Below, piece by piece: positions 7,810-15,177 of a stretch of DNA of 36,143 nt. The notes beneath the pieces are model-generated. The model was not told where the DNA came from and did not search any database. It saw only the letters and a list, made by a program, of their open reading frames with translations. The number at the start of each line of letters is the position of its first letter. The first letter of the stretch is position 1. The stretch covers positions 1 to 36,143 of the forward strand of contig JAOACA010000009.1 in the NCBI GenBank assembly GCA_026418075.1, written 5' to 3'. Source of the DNA: Candidatus Bipolaricaulota bacterium. GTDB lineage: Bacteria > Bipolaricaulota > Bipolaricaulia > Bipolaricaulales > Bipolaricaulaceae. Made by a program: the position numbers and the translations under genes.

Positions 7810-8928
7810 GTGCGGCTTCTGGAGTGGCAAGGTCGAGAGATCCTGGCGAAGGCGGGGATCCCGGTTCCCCGGGGCGGGGTGGCGCGGACTCCAGCCGAGG
7901 CCCGGGTGGCCGCGGAGGGGGCGGGGGGACCGGTGGTCCTCAAGGCCCAGGTCCCCGTGGGGGGACGGGGGAAGGCCGGGGGGATCCGCCCCGCCCGGGA
8001 CCCCCACGAGGCCGAGGTGGTCGCAAAGGAGATGCTCGGCACGGAGCTCAAGGGCCTCCCGATCGAGGCCCTCCTCGTTGTGGAGAGGGTGGAGGCCCAA
8101 GAGGAGCACTACCTCTCCGTGACCCTCGACCGCCGGACCCGGTCGCCGGTGATGATCTACTCCCCGAAAGGGGGCGTGGACATCGAGGAGGTGGCCCGGA
8201 CGGACCCCGGGGCGATCCGCCAGGTGCACATCCCCCCGCTGGAGGGCCCACTCCCGTTCCGGCTGCGGGCCCTGGTGTCCCTCGCCCGGCCCGAGCTCCG
8301 CAAGCCCCTCGCCGAGATCGCCGGCAAGCTCTACGACGTCTTCGTCCGCTACGAGGCGAACCTCGCCGAGATCAACCCCCTTGCCCTCACCGCGGGCGGG
8401 CTCGTGGCCCTGGATGCGAAGCTGATCCTCGACGACGACCACCGCCCCGGGGAGCAGTTCGCCGGCCTTGCTGAAGCCGTGGTCGATCCCCTGGAGGCGG
8501 AGGCCAAGGCGGCGGGGATGAGCTACGTGCGCCTGGAGGGCGACATCGGGATCCTTGGAAACGGGGCGGGCCTTGTGATGGCCACCCTCGACCTTGTGGC
8601 CCAGGCCGGGGGCCGGCCCGCTAACTTCCTCGACATCGGGGGCGGGGCCCGGGCGGAGCGGGTCCGCAAAGGGGTCGAGCTCATCCTCAAGGACGGAAGA
8701 GCCAAGGTCCTGTTCGTCAACGTGTTCGGGGGGATCACCCGCTGCGACGAGGTCGCCCACGGGGTCGTGGAGGCAACGAAGGGACTGGGGCTTCCCACGG
8801 TCATCCGCCTGGCGGGGACGAACGAGGCCGAGGGCCGGGCGGTCCTCGCCCGGGCCGGGCTTGTCCCGGTGCGGACGATGGAGGAAGGGGCGGCCCGGGC
8901 CGTGGCCCTGGCCAAGGAGGCCCGATGA
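7810..8928 (+). CDS. sucC: Succinate-CoA ligase (ADP-forming), beta subunit
   Basis: This is a 372-residue cytoplasmic subunit that, with SucD, interconverts succinyl-CoA and succinate with ATP/GTP formation. The N-terminal ATP-grasp fold shows LLEWQGREILAKAGIPVPRG, VLKAQVPVGGRGKAGGI and EINPLALTAGGLVALDAKLI (metal/nucleotide end). The C-terminal CoA-ligase domain shows NFLDIGGGARAERVRKGVEL and VNVFGGITRCDEVAHGV. The start GTG 7810 has AAAGGAGG 5 nt upstream. Its stop overlaps the next start (ATGA). The usual partner sucD is not adjacent; an S55-domain gene follows instead, so sucD must lie elsewhere or the subunit pairs with another acyl-CoA ligase alpha. The exact acyl substrate is inferred from family. 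Confidence 0.92.
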   Translation: MRLLEWQGREILAKAGIPVPRGGVARTPAEARVAAEGAGGPVVLKAQVPVGGRGKAGGIRPARDPHEAEVVAKEMLGTELKGLPIEALLVVERVEAQEEHYLSVTLDRRTRSPVMIYSPKGGVDIEEVARTDPGAIRQVHIPPLEGPLPFRLRALVSLARPELRKPLAEIAGKLYDVFVRYEANLAEINPLALTAGGLVALDAKLILDDDHRPGEQFAGLAEAVVDPLEAEAKAAGMSYVRLEGDIGILGNGAGLVMATLDLVAQAGGRPANFLDIGGGARAERVRKGVELILKDGRAKVLFVNVFGGITRCDEVAHGVVEATKGLGLPTVIRLAGTNEAEGRAVLARAGLVPVRTMEEGAARAVALAKEAR

Positions 8929-10637
8929 GGTGCGCGCTGGCGTTGGCCATCGTGGGAATGGGGGTCGCCGCCCTGGCGACGGACGTCCTCCCCCTGGCCG
9001 AGGTCCGGCCGGGGATGCGGGGCCACGGGCTGACCGTGGTCGCGGGGACGGAGATCGAACGGTTCGAGGTTGAGGTGGTGGCGGTCCTCGACGAGCCGGG
9101 GGAGAGGGGGGACTTCATCGTGGTCCGGGTCTCCGGCCCGGCGATCACCCGCTCAGGGGGAGTGGCCCAGGGGATGTCGGGGAGCCCGATCTACCTCGAC
9201 GGGAAGCTTGCGGGGGCCCTGTCGCGGGCCGCGCCGTGGTCCGCGGATCGGGACCGGCCCCTTGCCCTCGTGACCCCGATCGAGGCCATGCTCCAGGTCC
9301 TGGCCGAGGTCGCTCCCCCTCCGGGGGAGCCGCGCCCTGGGGACGGCCCCCGGGCTGAGGAGCCCATCCTTCCCGAACTTTTCCTCTCTAGTCCGATCAT
9401 GGCGAGCGGCCTTTCGGCCCGGGCTCTCGCCGTCCTCGAGCGGGGCTTCGACCTCCGCCGGACCGGGCACCCGCTTTCGGACCTCCTCCCCCCCTGGCGG
9501 ACGGGGATCCCGGGGCTTCTCGACCTTGGGGTCCCGCGGGTGGCCGCCGCGCCGTCCGGGGGAGGGGGGCCGGCCCTGGACCTCGTCCCCGGCGCCCCGG
9601 TGGGGGTGGGGCTCGCGGTGGGGGACGTGACCATCGGGGCCCTGGGCACGGTGACCCTTGTCCGGGACAACGCCGTCCTCGCCTTCGGGCACCCGTTCCT
9701 GTTCACCGGGGCGAGCCGGTACTTCCTCACCGGGGCCCACGTCCTGGACACGGTGGCGGCCTACGACTTCTCGTACAAGTTCGGGACGATGGGGGAGGTG
9801 CGGGGCGGGGTGTTCGCCGACCGCTGGGCCGCGGTGGCAGGAATCGTCGGCAGGACGCCGGCTGGGATCGCGACACGCCTCACTGTCCGTGACCTCTCGC
9901 GGGGGGCGGAGCGGGTCCTCCAGGCCCGGCTCGTCGAGGAGCCGCGGCTCGCCGCGCTCCTCCTCTACGTCGCCGCCCTGGAGGCGGTGGACCAGGCCCT
10001 GGACCGGATCGGCCCTGGGACGGCCACGGTGAGGTACACCCTCACGGGGCGGGGGCTCCCTCGCCCCCTCACCCGGGAGAACGTCTTCCTCTCCACCGAG
10101 GACATCGCCCTCCTGGTGCCGTGGGAGCTCGCCCTCATCGCCGACGTTCTCGCGTACAACGAGTTCGCCGATCCCGGGTTCCTTTCGGTGGCCCTCGAGG
10201 CCGCTGTAACCCCGGGGTTCTCCGCCGCCGAGGTCGTCTCCCTCAAAACGGAGCGGGAGAGCTACGCCCCGGGGGACCGGGTCCGGTTCGAGGTCGCCCT
10301 GCGCCGGTGGCGGGGGGGAACCGAAGTGTGGGGAGGGTGGCTGCGGATCCCCTCCGACCTCGCCTCCCCCTACGTTGAACTCCGGGCCTACGGGGGGCCC
10401 CGCCCCCGGGAGAAGGGGGAGGAGCCCCCAACCTTGAACTCCATCGGGGACCTCGTCCGCTACATCGAGGGGATCCCCACCTACGACACCCTGACCGTGG
10501 AGCTCTTTGCCCTCGATCCCCTGTCCGAGGTTGTGAGGGAGAGGTGGCTCTACGGGGTGGACGGGGCGGCGGACCGGATCCCCGGGGTTCGGGTGTACGG
10601 GGAGGTCCGGGTGGTCCTTCCGCTGAAGGGAAAGTAG
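8925..10637 (+). CDS. Exported S55 (SpoIVB-type) peptidase-domain protein
   Basis: This is a 570-residue protein with a short signal peptide (MRCALALAIVGMGVAALA). Residues about 25-110 form the SpoIVB S55 serine-peptidase-like domain: LAEVRPGMRGHGLTVVAGTEIERFEV, DFIVVRVSGPAI, then GGVAQGMSGSPIYLDGKLAGALS, where the Ser of GMSGSP is the expected nucleophile. A second S55-like half recurs later (AVLAFGHPFLFTGASRYFLTGAHV near 245-270). The C-terminal third is beta-rich. In sporulating Firmicutes SpoIVB cleaves SpoIVFA; no sporulation context exists here, so the role is probably an envelope protein or protease of unknown substrate. The start overlaps the sucC stop by 4 nt, and murF starts directly after its stop, so the three genes are one transcription unit. 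Confidence 0.8.
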   Translation: MRCALALAIVGMGVAALATDVLPLAEVRPGMRGHGLTVVAGTEIERFEVEVVAVLDEPGERGDFIVVRVSGPAITRSGGVAQGMSGSPIYLDGKLAGALSRAAPWSADRDRPLALVTPIEAMLQVLAEVAPPPGEPRPGDGPRAEEPILPELFLSSPIMASGLSARALAVLERGFDLRRTGHPLSDLLPPWRTGIPGLLDLGVPRVAAAPSGGGGPALDLVPGAPVGVGLAVGDVTIGALGTVTLVRDNAVLAFGHPFLFTGASRYFLTGAHVLDTVAAYDFSYKFGTMGEVRGGVFADRWAAVAGIVGRTPAGIATRLTVRDLSRGAERVLQARLVEEPRLAALLLYVAALEAVDQALDRIGPGTATVRYTLTGRGLPRPLTRENVFLSTEDIALLVPWELALIADVLAYNEFADPGFLSVALEAAVTPGFSAAEVVSLKTERESYAPGDRVRFEVALRRWRGGTEVWGGWLRIPSDLASPYVELRAYGGPRPREKGEEPPTLNSIGDLVRYIEGIPTYDTLTVELFALDPLSEVVRERWLYGVDGAADRIPGVRVYGEVRVVLPLKGK

Positions 10638-12017
10638 ATGTGGGACCTGCGGGAGGCGGCGGAGGCCCTGGAGGCGCGGCTCCTGCGCCCGGCCGCCCCG
10701 TTTGCCGTCTCGGGCGCGGCCTGTGACTCCCGCCGGGTCCGGCCGGGGGACCTGTTCGTCGCCCTCCCGGGGACCCGGGCCAACGGGCACGACTACCTCG
10801 GGGACGCGTTTGCCCGGGGAGCGGTGGGGGCCCTCGTCGCCCGCGACCCGGGGGTCGGGAGCAACCTCCTCCTCGTGTCCGACGTCCAGGCCGCGCTGTG
10901 GGAACTGGCGGCTTGGCGGAGGGCCGCGGTCGAGGCCACGATCGTCGGGGTCACAGGCTCGTTTGGGAAGACAACAACGAAGGAGCTCGTGGCCGCCGCC
11001 CTCTCCGCCCGGTACCGGACCTACCGCGCTCCGGAGAACTACAACACCGAAATCGGGGTCCCCCTTGCCCTCCTCTCGATCCCCAACGACGCCGAGGCGG
11101 CGGTGTTCGAGATGGGGATGACGGCCCGAGGCGAGATCCGGAGGCTGGCGGACCTCCTCCAGCCGTGGGCGGGGATCATCACCACCGTGGGTCCGGCCCA
11201 CCTCGGGCAGCTGGGGTCACTCGAGGCCATCGCAGACGCCAAGTGGGAGCTGGCGGAGGCGATCCCCGAGGAGGGGATCCTCGCCGTGGGCTGGGACTCC
11301 CCCGAGCTCCGGGCCCGGGCGGAGCGCTGCTCGGGCCTGTGCCTCCGGTTCGGGAAGTCCCCCGAAGCGGACTTCCACCCCCGGGACGTGGCCGCCGACC
11401 GGCCGGAGGGGGTCGCGTTCCGGGCGGTAACCCCGGCGGGGGAGGTTCCGGTCCAGCTCAAGCTCCTTGGGGATCACATCCCGGTCCTCGCCTGTGGGGC
11501 GATGGCCCTGGCCTGGGGGATGGGGGTTCCCGAGCGGAGCGCGGCCCAGGCCCTGGCCCATGTCGAGCCGGTCCCCCACCGCCTCCACCTCCGTCAGGCC
11601 CCATTCGGCTGGCTCCTCGACGACTGCTACAACGCCAACCCCCTCTCCATGGGGGCTGCCCTGCGGACCCTCACCTCCCTCAAGCTCCCCGTGGCCCAGC
11701 GGATCGCCCTCCTCGGGGACATGCTGGATCTCGGGCCTGACGAGGACCGCTATCACGCCCACGCCGTCCGGGAGGCGAAGGAGTACGGGGTGGACGCCCT
11801 GTTCTGCTACGGACCTCGGTTCGCAAAGGCGTTCCGCCACTGGAAGGGGCCGGGGGCGGCGGAGCCCGAGGACCTCGCGTCCCTCCTTCCCGCCGTGCGG
11901 CGGGAGGTGTGGACGGCCCCCACCCTCCTCCTCGTCAAGGGCTCCCGGGGGATGGCCCTCGAGCGGGCGGTGGACGCCCTCCTCCTCACCCCCGCCGGGG
12001 GCGAGCCCACCGACTGA
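10638..12017 (+). CDS. murF: UDP-N-acetylmuramoyl-tripeptide--D-alanyl-D-alanine ligase
   Basis: This is a 459-residue cytoplasmic Mur ligase that adds D-Ala-D-Ala to the UDP-MurNAc-tripeptide in peptidoglycan synthesis. The N-terminal MurF domain shows CDSRRVRPGDLFVALPGTRANGHDYL. The ATP-binding P-loop is GVTGSFGKTTTKELVAAAL (near 108-125), followed by NYNTEIGVPLALL and FEMGMTARGEI. The C-terminal domain shows LLDDCYNANPLSMGAAL and LLGDMLDLG, both MurF-specific signatures. It starts at ATG immediately after the S55 stop (TAGATG). The last 32 bp overlap the 3' end of the convergent MFS gene. Presence of murF indicates a peptidoglycan wall. Confidence 0.95.
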   Translation: MWDLREAAEALEARLLRPAAPFAVSGAACDSRRVRPGDLFVALPGTRANGHDYLGDAFARGAVGALVARDPGVGSNLLLVSDVQAALWELAAWRRAAVEATIVGVTGSFGKTTTKELVAAALSARYRTYRAPENYNTEIGVPLALLSIPNDAEAAVFEMGMTARGEIRRLADLLQPWAGIITTVGPAHLGQLGSLEAIADAKWELAEAIPEEGILAVGWDSPELRARAERCSGLCLRFGKSPEADFHPRDVAADRPEGVAFRAVTPAGEVPVQLKLLGDHIPVLACGAMALAWGMGVPERSAAQALAHVEPVPHRLHLRQAPFGWLLDDCYNANPLSMGAALRTLTSLKLPVAQRIALLGDMLDLGPDEDRYHAHAVREAKEYGVDALFCYGPRFAKAFRHWKGPGAAEPEDLASLLPAVRREVWTAPTLLLVKGSRGMALERAVDALLLTPAGGEPTD

Positions 12018-13197
12018 ACCCCAAGGCCGCCAGCCCGCCCACCGCGGCCACCGTCCCCCACGTCCCGAGGGGCTGCGTGGGAAACAGGTCAAGAAGCACC
12101 CCGCCCAAGAACCCACCAACGGACCAGCCCAGGGTCTCCGCAAGCCCATACACCCCCAGGTACCGCCCCCGCCTCCCCTCCCCCGCGAGCTCCGCCGCCA
12201 CCGCCAGCGCGCTCGGGGCAAAGAGCATCTCCCCAAGCGTCACCACCCCGATCGCGAGGAGGAGCCCGGGGTAGGCCCGAACGAGCCCGACGAGGAGGTA
12301 CCCCAGGGCGTAGAGGACGCTTCCCCCCACGAGGAGCCCGCGCCGGGGCCAGGCCGCCGTCGCCCGGGCCAGGGGGTACTGGAAGGCCACCACCAGGAGG
12401 CCGTTCAGGGTAAGCAGCCCGCCGAAGTGGGCCGGCGAGTACCCCAGCCGGTCCACCGTGAACACGGAGAGCGTGGACACAAGCTGCCCCGCCACCACGA
12501 ACACGAGGAACGAGAACCCCACGAAGAGGAGGAACGGGCGGTCGGCAAGAAGCCCTCGGATCTCCGCAGGGGCGCCTTCCTCTCCACGCCCGGGGCCGAT
12601 CTCCCGGGCGTAGCGAAGGAGGAGCCCGAAGGCGGCCGCGGTGAGGCCGGCCGTGGCGGCAAAGAGGGTCCAGTAGGGGTAGAACGAGGCCAGAAGCCCC
12701 CCGAGGGCCGGTCCCGCCGCCCAGCCCACGTTCGCCCCCACCCGGAGGAACCCGTACGCCTCCATCCTCCGTCCGCCCTCCGCCGCGTCGGCCACCAGGG
12801 CGGTGATCGCCGTCATCGCCAGCGCCCCGGTGATCCGGACCGCGAGGTACACCCCCACGATCGCCCCCACCGGCCCGTCCCTGGCCACCAGGACCGCAAG
12901 ACCTCCGAACAGGGCCACCCGCCCGCCCACCGCGCCGAGGACCGTTGCCCGCCGCCCCACCCGGTCCCCCAGCTCCCCGCCCACCACCCGGCCCACGGCG
13001 CTCACGATCCCGTTGGCCAGCGCCACCGCCCCCACCACGGTCATCGGGAGCCCCCGCTCCCGGTGGAGGTAGAGGGAGAGGAACGGGAGCGCCAGGGAGA
13101 ACCCGGCCGAGGTGATCAGCTGGCCCGCCACGAGGGCCCACAGGCCCCGGTCAAACCGCCCGAGCTCCTCCCGGAGCCGCCCGCCCAGGGTCCTCAC
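11986..13197 (-). CDS. Major facilitator superfamily transporter
   Basis: This is a 403-residue inner-membrane protein with about twelve hydrophobic helices in two six-helix halves. Motif A is visible as VVGGELGDRVGRRATVLG after helix 2 (the GxLxDRxGRR pattern). The pattern PLARATAAWPRRGLLVGG occupies the equivalent position in the second half. It resembles drug:H+ antiporters, but substrate cannot be assigned. I chose GTG 13197, which overlaps the TGA of the DUF554 gene (GTGA), implying translational coupling; the 615-residue ORF extends into shadow sequence. Its 3' end overlaps murF by 32 bp on the opposite strand. Confidence 0.85.
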   Translation of the reverse strand: MRTLGGRLREELGRFDRGLWALVAGQLITSAGFSLALPFLSLYLHRERGLPMTVVGAVALANGIVSAVGRVVGGELGDRVGRRATVLGAVGGRVALFGGLAVLVARDGPVGAIVGVYLAVRITGALAMTAITALVADAAEGGRRMEAYGFLRVGANVGWAAGPALGGLLASFYPYWTLFAATAGLTAAAFGLLLRYAREIGPGRGEEGAPAEIRGLLADRPFLLFVGFSFLVFVVAGQLVSTLSVFTVDRLGYSPAHFGGLLTLNGLLVVAFQYPLARATAAWPRRGLLVGGSVLYALGYLLVGLVRAYPGLLLAIGVVTLGEMLFAPSALAVAAELAGEGRRGRYLGVYGLAETLGWSVGGFLGGVLLDLFPTQPLGTWGTVAAVGGLAALGFSRWARPRRG

Positions 13198-13886
13198 AGG
13201 AACCCAACCAGCCACGCGAGAACCGGGGCGAGGACGAGGGCCGGAAGGAAGTCCGCCGCCCGGAGCTCCCGGAGGCGCAGGAGGGAGATCCCCAGGGCGA
13301 GGACCACCGCCCCCCCCGCCGCGGAGAGCTCGACGACCGCCGGGGCCTCGGCGGAGAAGCCCACGAGCTGTACCGAAAGGAGCTTCGCCCCCCAGGTGAT
13401 CCCGCCCTGGTAGACGAGGATCACCCCCAACGAGAGGAGGACGCCCGGCCCGAGGGCGGCGGCGAGGGTCAGCGCCGAGATCCCATCCAGGATCGCCTTC
13501 GCGGCGAGGAGGGACCAGTCCCCGTAGAGGCCGTCCTGGATCGCCCCAAGAAGCGTCATCGGCCCCAGGCAGAAGAGGAGGCTCGCCGCGAGGAACCCCT
13601 CCCCGAGGGGCCTCCCCCGGGATAGAGCCTCCACCCGGCGGGTGAGGCCCTCCAACCGCTCCCCCAACCGGAGACTCGCCCCCACGGCCCCCCCGACGAT
13701 CACGGACACGAGGAGCACGAGCACGTTCCCCGTCCCCAGGGCGAGCCGCAGCCCGAGGACGACGGTGGCCAGGCCAACCCCGATCGTCGCCCCGTCCCGC
13801 ACCCGGCCCGGAACCCGGGCCCCAAGCGCCCACCCCAGGAGGCCCCCGACAAGCACGGTTCCCATGTTGACCCAGGTCCCGATCAC
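13194..13886 (-). CDS. DUF554 (YdfK/YqgA-like) membrane protein
   Basis: This is a 230-residue protein with about seven transmembrane helices. The opening IGTWVNMGTVLVGGLLGWALG matches the DUF554 start (IGTxVNxxxIxxGGxxG). GVGLATVVLGLRLAL, FLAASLLFCLGPMTLLGAIQDG and KAILDGISALTLAAALGPGV are the conserved family segments. The function of DUF554 is not established; it is presumed to be a small transporter. The long ORF from 14462 runs into the antisense of mscL, so I chose GTG 13886, where the family motif begins. There is no Shine-Dalgarno; a TACCAT -10 box sits 7 nt upstream (probable leaderless start). It is translationally coupled to the MFS gene and divergent from mscL. Confidence 0.85.
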   Translation of the reverse strand: MIGTWVNMGTVLVGGLLGWALGARVPGRVRDGATIGVGLATVVLGLRLALGTGNVLVLLVSVIVGGAVGASLRLGERLEGLTRRVEALSRGRPLGEGFLAASLLFCLGPMTLLGAIQDGLYGDWSLLAAKAILDGISALTLAAALGPGVLLSLGVILVYQGGITWGAKLLSVQLVGFSAEAPAVVELSAAGGAVVLALGISLLRLRELRAADFLPALVLAPVLAWLVGFL

Positions 13887-13893
13887 GGGGCGA

Positions 13894-13899
13894 ATGGTA
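13894..13899 (-). promoter_or_regulatory. -10 box for DUF554, predicted leaderless transcript
   Basis: TACCAT on the minus strand ends 7 nt before GTG 13886, placing the predicted start one nucleotide before the codon. The -35 region is weak. No ribosome-binding site is present. Confidence 0.45.
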
Positions 13900-13930
13900 G
13901 CCCCTCGTGTCGCGGCCGACAGCGGCGGAC

Positions 13931-13960
13931 TTGACCGCGGGGCCCGGGCCCCGCTATAGT
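13931..13960 (+). promoter_or_regulatory. mscL promoter with an 18-bp perfect palindrome as spacer
   Basis: TTGACC (13931-13936) and TATAGT (13955-13960) are separated by 18 nt. That spacer, GCGGGGCCCGGGCCCCGC, is its own reverse complement. A dyad exactly filling the -35/-10 spacer is the arrangement used by MerR-type activators and by some repressors, so this may be an operator. A chance GC palindrome is the alternative. Confidence 0.7.
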
Positions 13961-13988
13961 GCGGCAGCCCGAAAAGGAGGGGATCGCC

Positions 13989-14429
13989 ATGTGGAAGGAG
14001 TTCAAGGCGTTCATCGCGAAGGGGAACCTGGTTCAGATCGCGGTGGCGTTCATCATGGGGGTGGCGTTCGGCGCGGTCGTGAGCTCGTTCGTGAATGACA
14101 TCGTGATGCCGATCGTGGGGAAGCTCATCGGCAACGTGGACTTCGCGAACCTGTACCTTAACCTCTCGGGAGAGAGCTACCCCTCGGCGAAGGCCGCCCG
14201 GGACGCCGGTGCGGCGGCGATCTACTACGGGGCGTTCATCAACGCCCTCGTGAACTTCCTCATCGTCGCCCTGGTCATGTTCCTCCTCGTCAAGGCGTAC
14301 GGGAAGCTGGAAAGACCGAAAGCCGCCCCGGCCCCAACGACGAAGGAGTGCCCGTTTTGCAAGACCCAGATCCCCCTCGGGGCCGTCCGGTGCCCGAACT
14401 GCACCTCTGAACTTAGGGAGAAGGGATAG
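13989..14429 (+). CDS. mscL: Large-conductance mechanosensitive channel with C-terminal zinc ribbon
   Basis: This is a 146-residue inner-membrane channel that opens under membrane tension to release solutes during hypo-osmotic shock. MWKEFKAFIAKGNLVQIAVAFIMGVAFGAVVSSFVNDIVMPI is the conserved N-terminal amphipathic helix plus TM1 pore helix. YYGAFINALVNFLIVALVMFLLVKAYG is TM2. The tail replaces the usual coiled bundle with CPFCKTQIPLGAVRCPNCTSEL, a two-CxxC zinc ribbon, which is known in a subset of MscL proteins. ATG 13989 has AAGGAGG 8 nt upstream; the longer GTG start is rejected because the N-terminus would precede the conserved helix. A strong promoter lies directly upstream and a hairpin terminator follows. 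Confidence 0.93.
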   Translation: MWKEFKAFIAKGNLVQIAVAFIMGVAFGAVVSSFVNDIVMPIVGKLIGNVDFANLYLNLSGESYPSAKAARDAGAAAIYYGAFINALVNFLIVALVMFLLVKAYGKLERPKAAPAPTTKECPFCKTQIPLGAVRCPNCTSELREKG

Positions 14430-14443
14430 GCCAACGCAAAGGG

Positions 14444-14475
14444 CAGCCCGCGGCCGGGTCACCCCGGCCGCGCTG
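14444..14475. terminator. Bidirectional hairpin between mscL and the small membrane peptide gene
   Basis: GCGGCCGGG (14450-14458) pairs with CCCGGCCGC (14463-14471) around a TCAC loop, with CAGC/GCTG able to extend the stem. It follows the mscL stop by 14 nt and lies just past the stop of the minus-strand small ORF. There is no strong T-tract on the plus side. Confidence 0.65.
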
Positions 14476-14477
14476 CG

Positions 14478-14573
14478 CTAGGGCACCCGGGCCACAAGGG
14501 GGACGGCGACCATTGCCGCCAGGGCCAGAAGCCCGGCGGCGGCCACAAGCATCCGCTCCCGTCGGGGCATCAT
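14478..14573 (-). CDS. Small single-span membrane peptide (31 aa), uncharacterised
   Basis: This ORF is absent from the track because of its size. It reads MMPRRERMLVAAAGLLALAA, then MVAVPLVARVP and TAG. A basic N-terminus is followed by about 20 hydrophobic residues, so it is a single transmembrane helix or an uncleaved signal-like peptide. GGGAGGT lies 3 nt before the first ATG and 6 nt before the second, which is a good ribosome site. It sits between mscL (convergent) and the ACT-domain gene (same strand, upstream), with its stop next to a hairpin terminator. I know no family for it; a possible role as a membrane-protein partner is speculation. Confidence 0.55.
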   Translation of the reverse strand: MMPRRERMLVAAAGLLALAAMVAVPLVARVP

Positions 14574-14684
14574 CGAACCTCCCACACGTCGGATCCCCCT
14601 TTCCTGCTCGCCCATGGAGGGGGTAATTCTGCCCGGTCGGAACACGCCCGCGGGGACAGGGGTCCCCGAAGGACGGGAAAGGGG

Positions 14685-15089
14685 CTACTTCTCGCGGAGG
14701 AGCTGGACGGCTTTCCCGTTGTTGGAGCAGGAGAAGACAACGAGGGTGCTTTGGCCCTCCTCGAACGCGCTGGCGTACAGGTACCGGATGTCCAACCCCT
14801 GCCGGGCCAGGGCCTCGGCAATCCGCCGCAGGAACCCCGCCCGGTGGGGGAGCTCCACCAAAACGACGTCCCGCTCTTCCACCTCGTACTCCGCCCTGCG
14901 GAGGGCGTCCAGGGCGTAGCTCGGGGCGTCGGGGACGAGGTGGAGGACGGCCTGGTCCTCCTGGACCATCACCGCCAGAGCGAGGATGTTGATCCCCTGC
15001 TCGGCGAGGAGCCGGGCGATGGCCGCCAGGACCCCCACCCGGTTCTCCGTCTTGACCACAAGCTCTCTTCCGATCGTCGCCTCGCGCAT
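14685..15089 (-). CDS. Tandem ACT-domain protein
   Basis: This is a 134-residue protein made of two ACT domains. The first is RELVVKTENRVGVLAAIARLLAEQGINILAL, ending at about residue 65. The second is VLVELPHRAGFLRRIAEALARQGLDIRYLYA. The GVL(A)xIxxLL and aGFLxxIAexLa patterns plus GInI/GlDI are the ligand-loop signatures of amino-acid-binding ACT domains. Stand-alone ACT pairs usually act as small-molecule sensors or regulators; the ligand is unknown. ATG 15089 is preceded by GCGAGG at 4 nt and by a TACACT -10 box; the longer ORF would run through that promoter. It is divergent from metG, so the two may share control. Confidence 0.8.
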   Translation of the reverse strand: MREATIGRELVVKTENRVGVLAAIARLLAEQGINILALAVMVQEDQAVLHLVPDAPSYALDALRRAEYEVEERDVVLVELPHRAGFLRRIAEALARQGLDIRYLYASAFEEGQSTLVVFSCSNNGKAVQLLREK

Positions 15090-15106
15090 CCGGCCTCGCG
15101 AGGGGT

Positions 15107-15157
15107 AGTGTACACCCAACCCCCATTCCCTGCCCAGCGCGGGAGGTCCGGTATAAT
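15107..15157. promoter_or_regulatory. Divergent promoters of the ACT-domain gene and metG
   Basis: On the plus strand a perfect TATAAT (15152-15157) lies 20 nt before the metG ATG, giving a short leader with GAGG 4 nt from the start. On the minus strand TACACT (15107-15112) lies 17 nt before the ACT gene ATG. The -35 elements are poor on both sides. Confidence 0.5.
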
Positions 15158-15177
15158 CGGCCCTTCGGCGAGGACCG

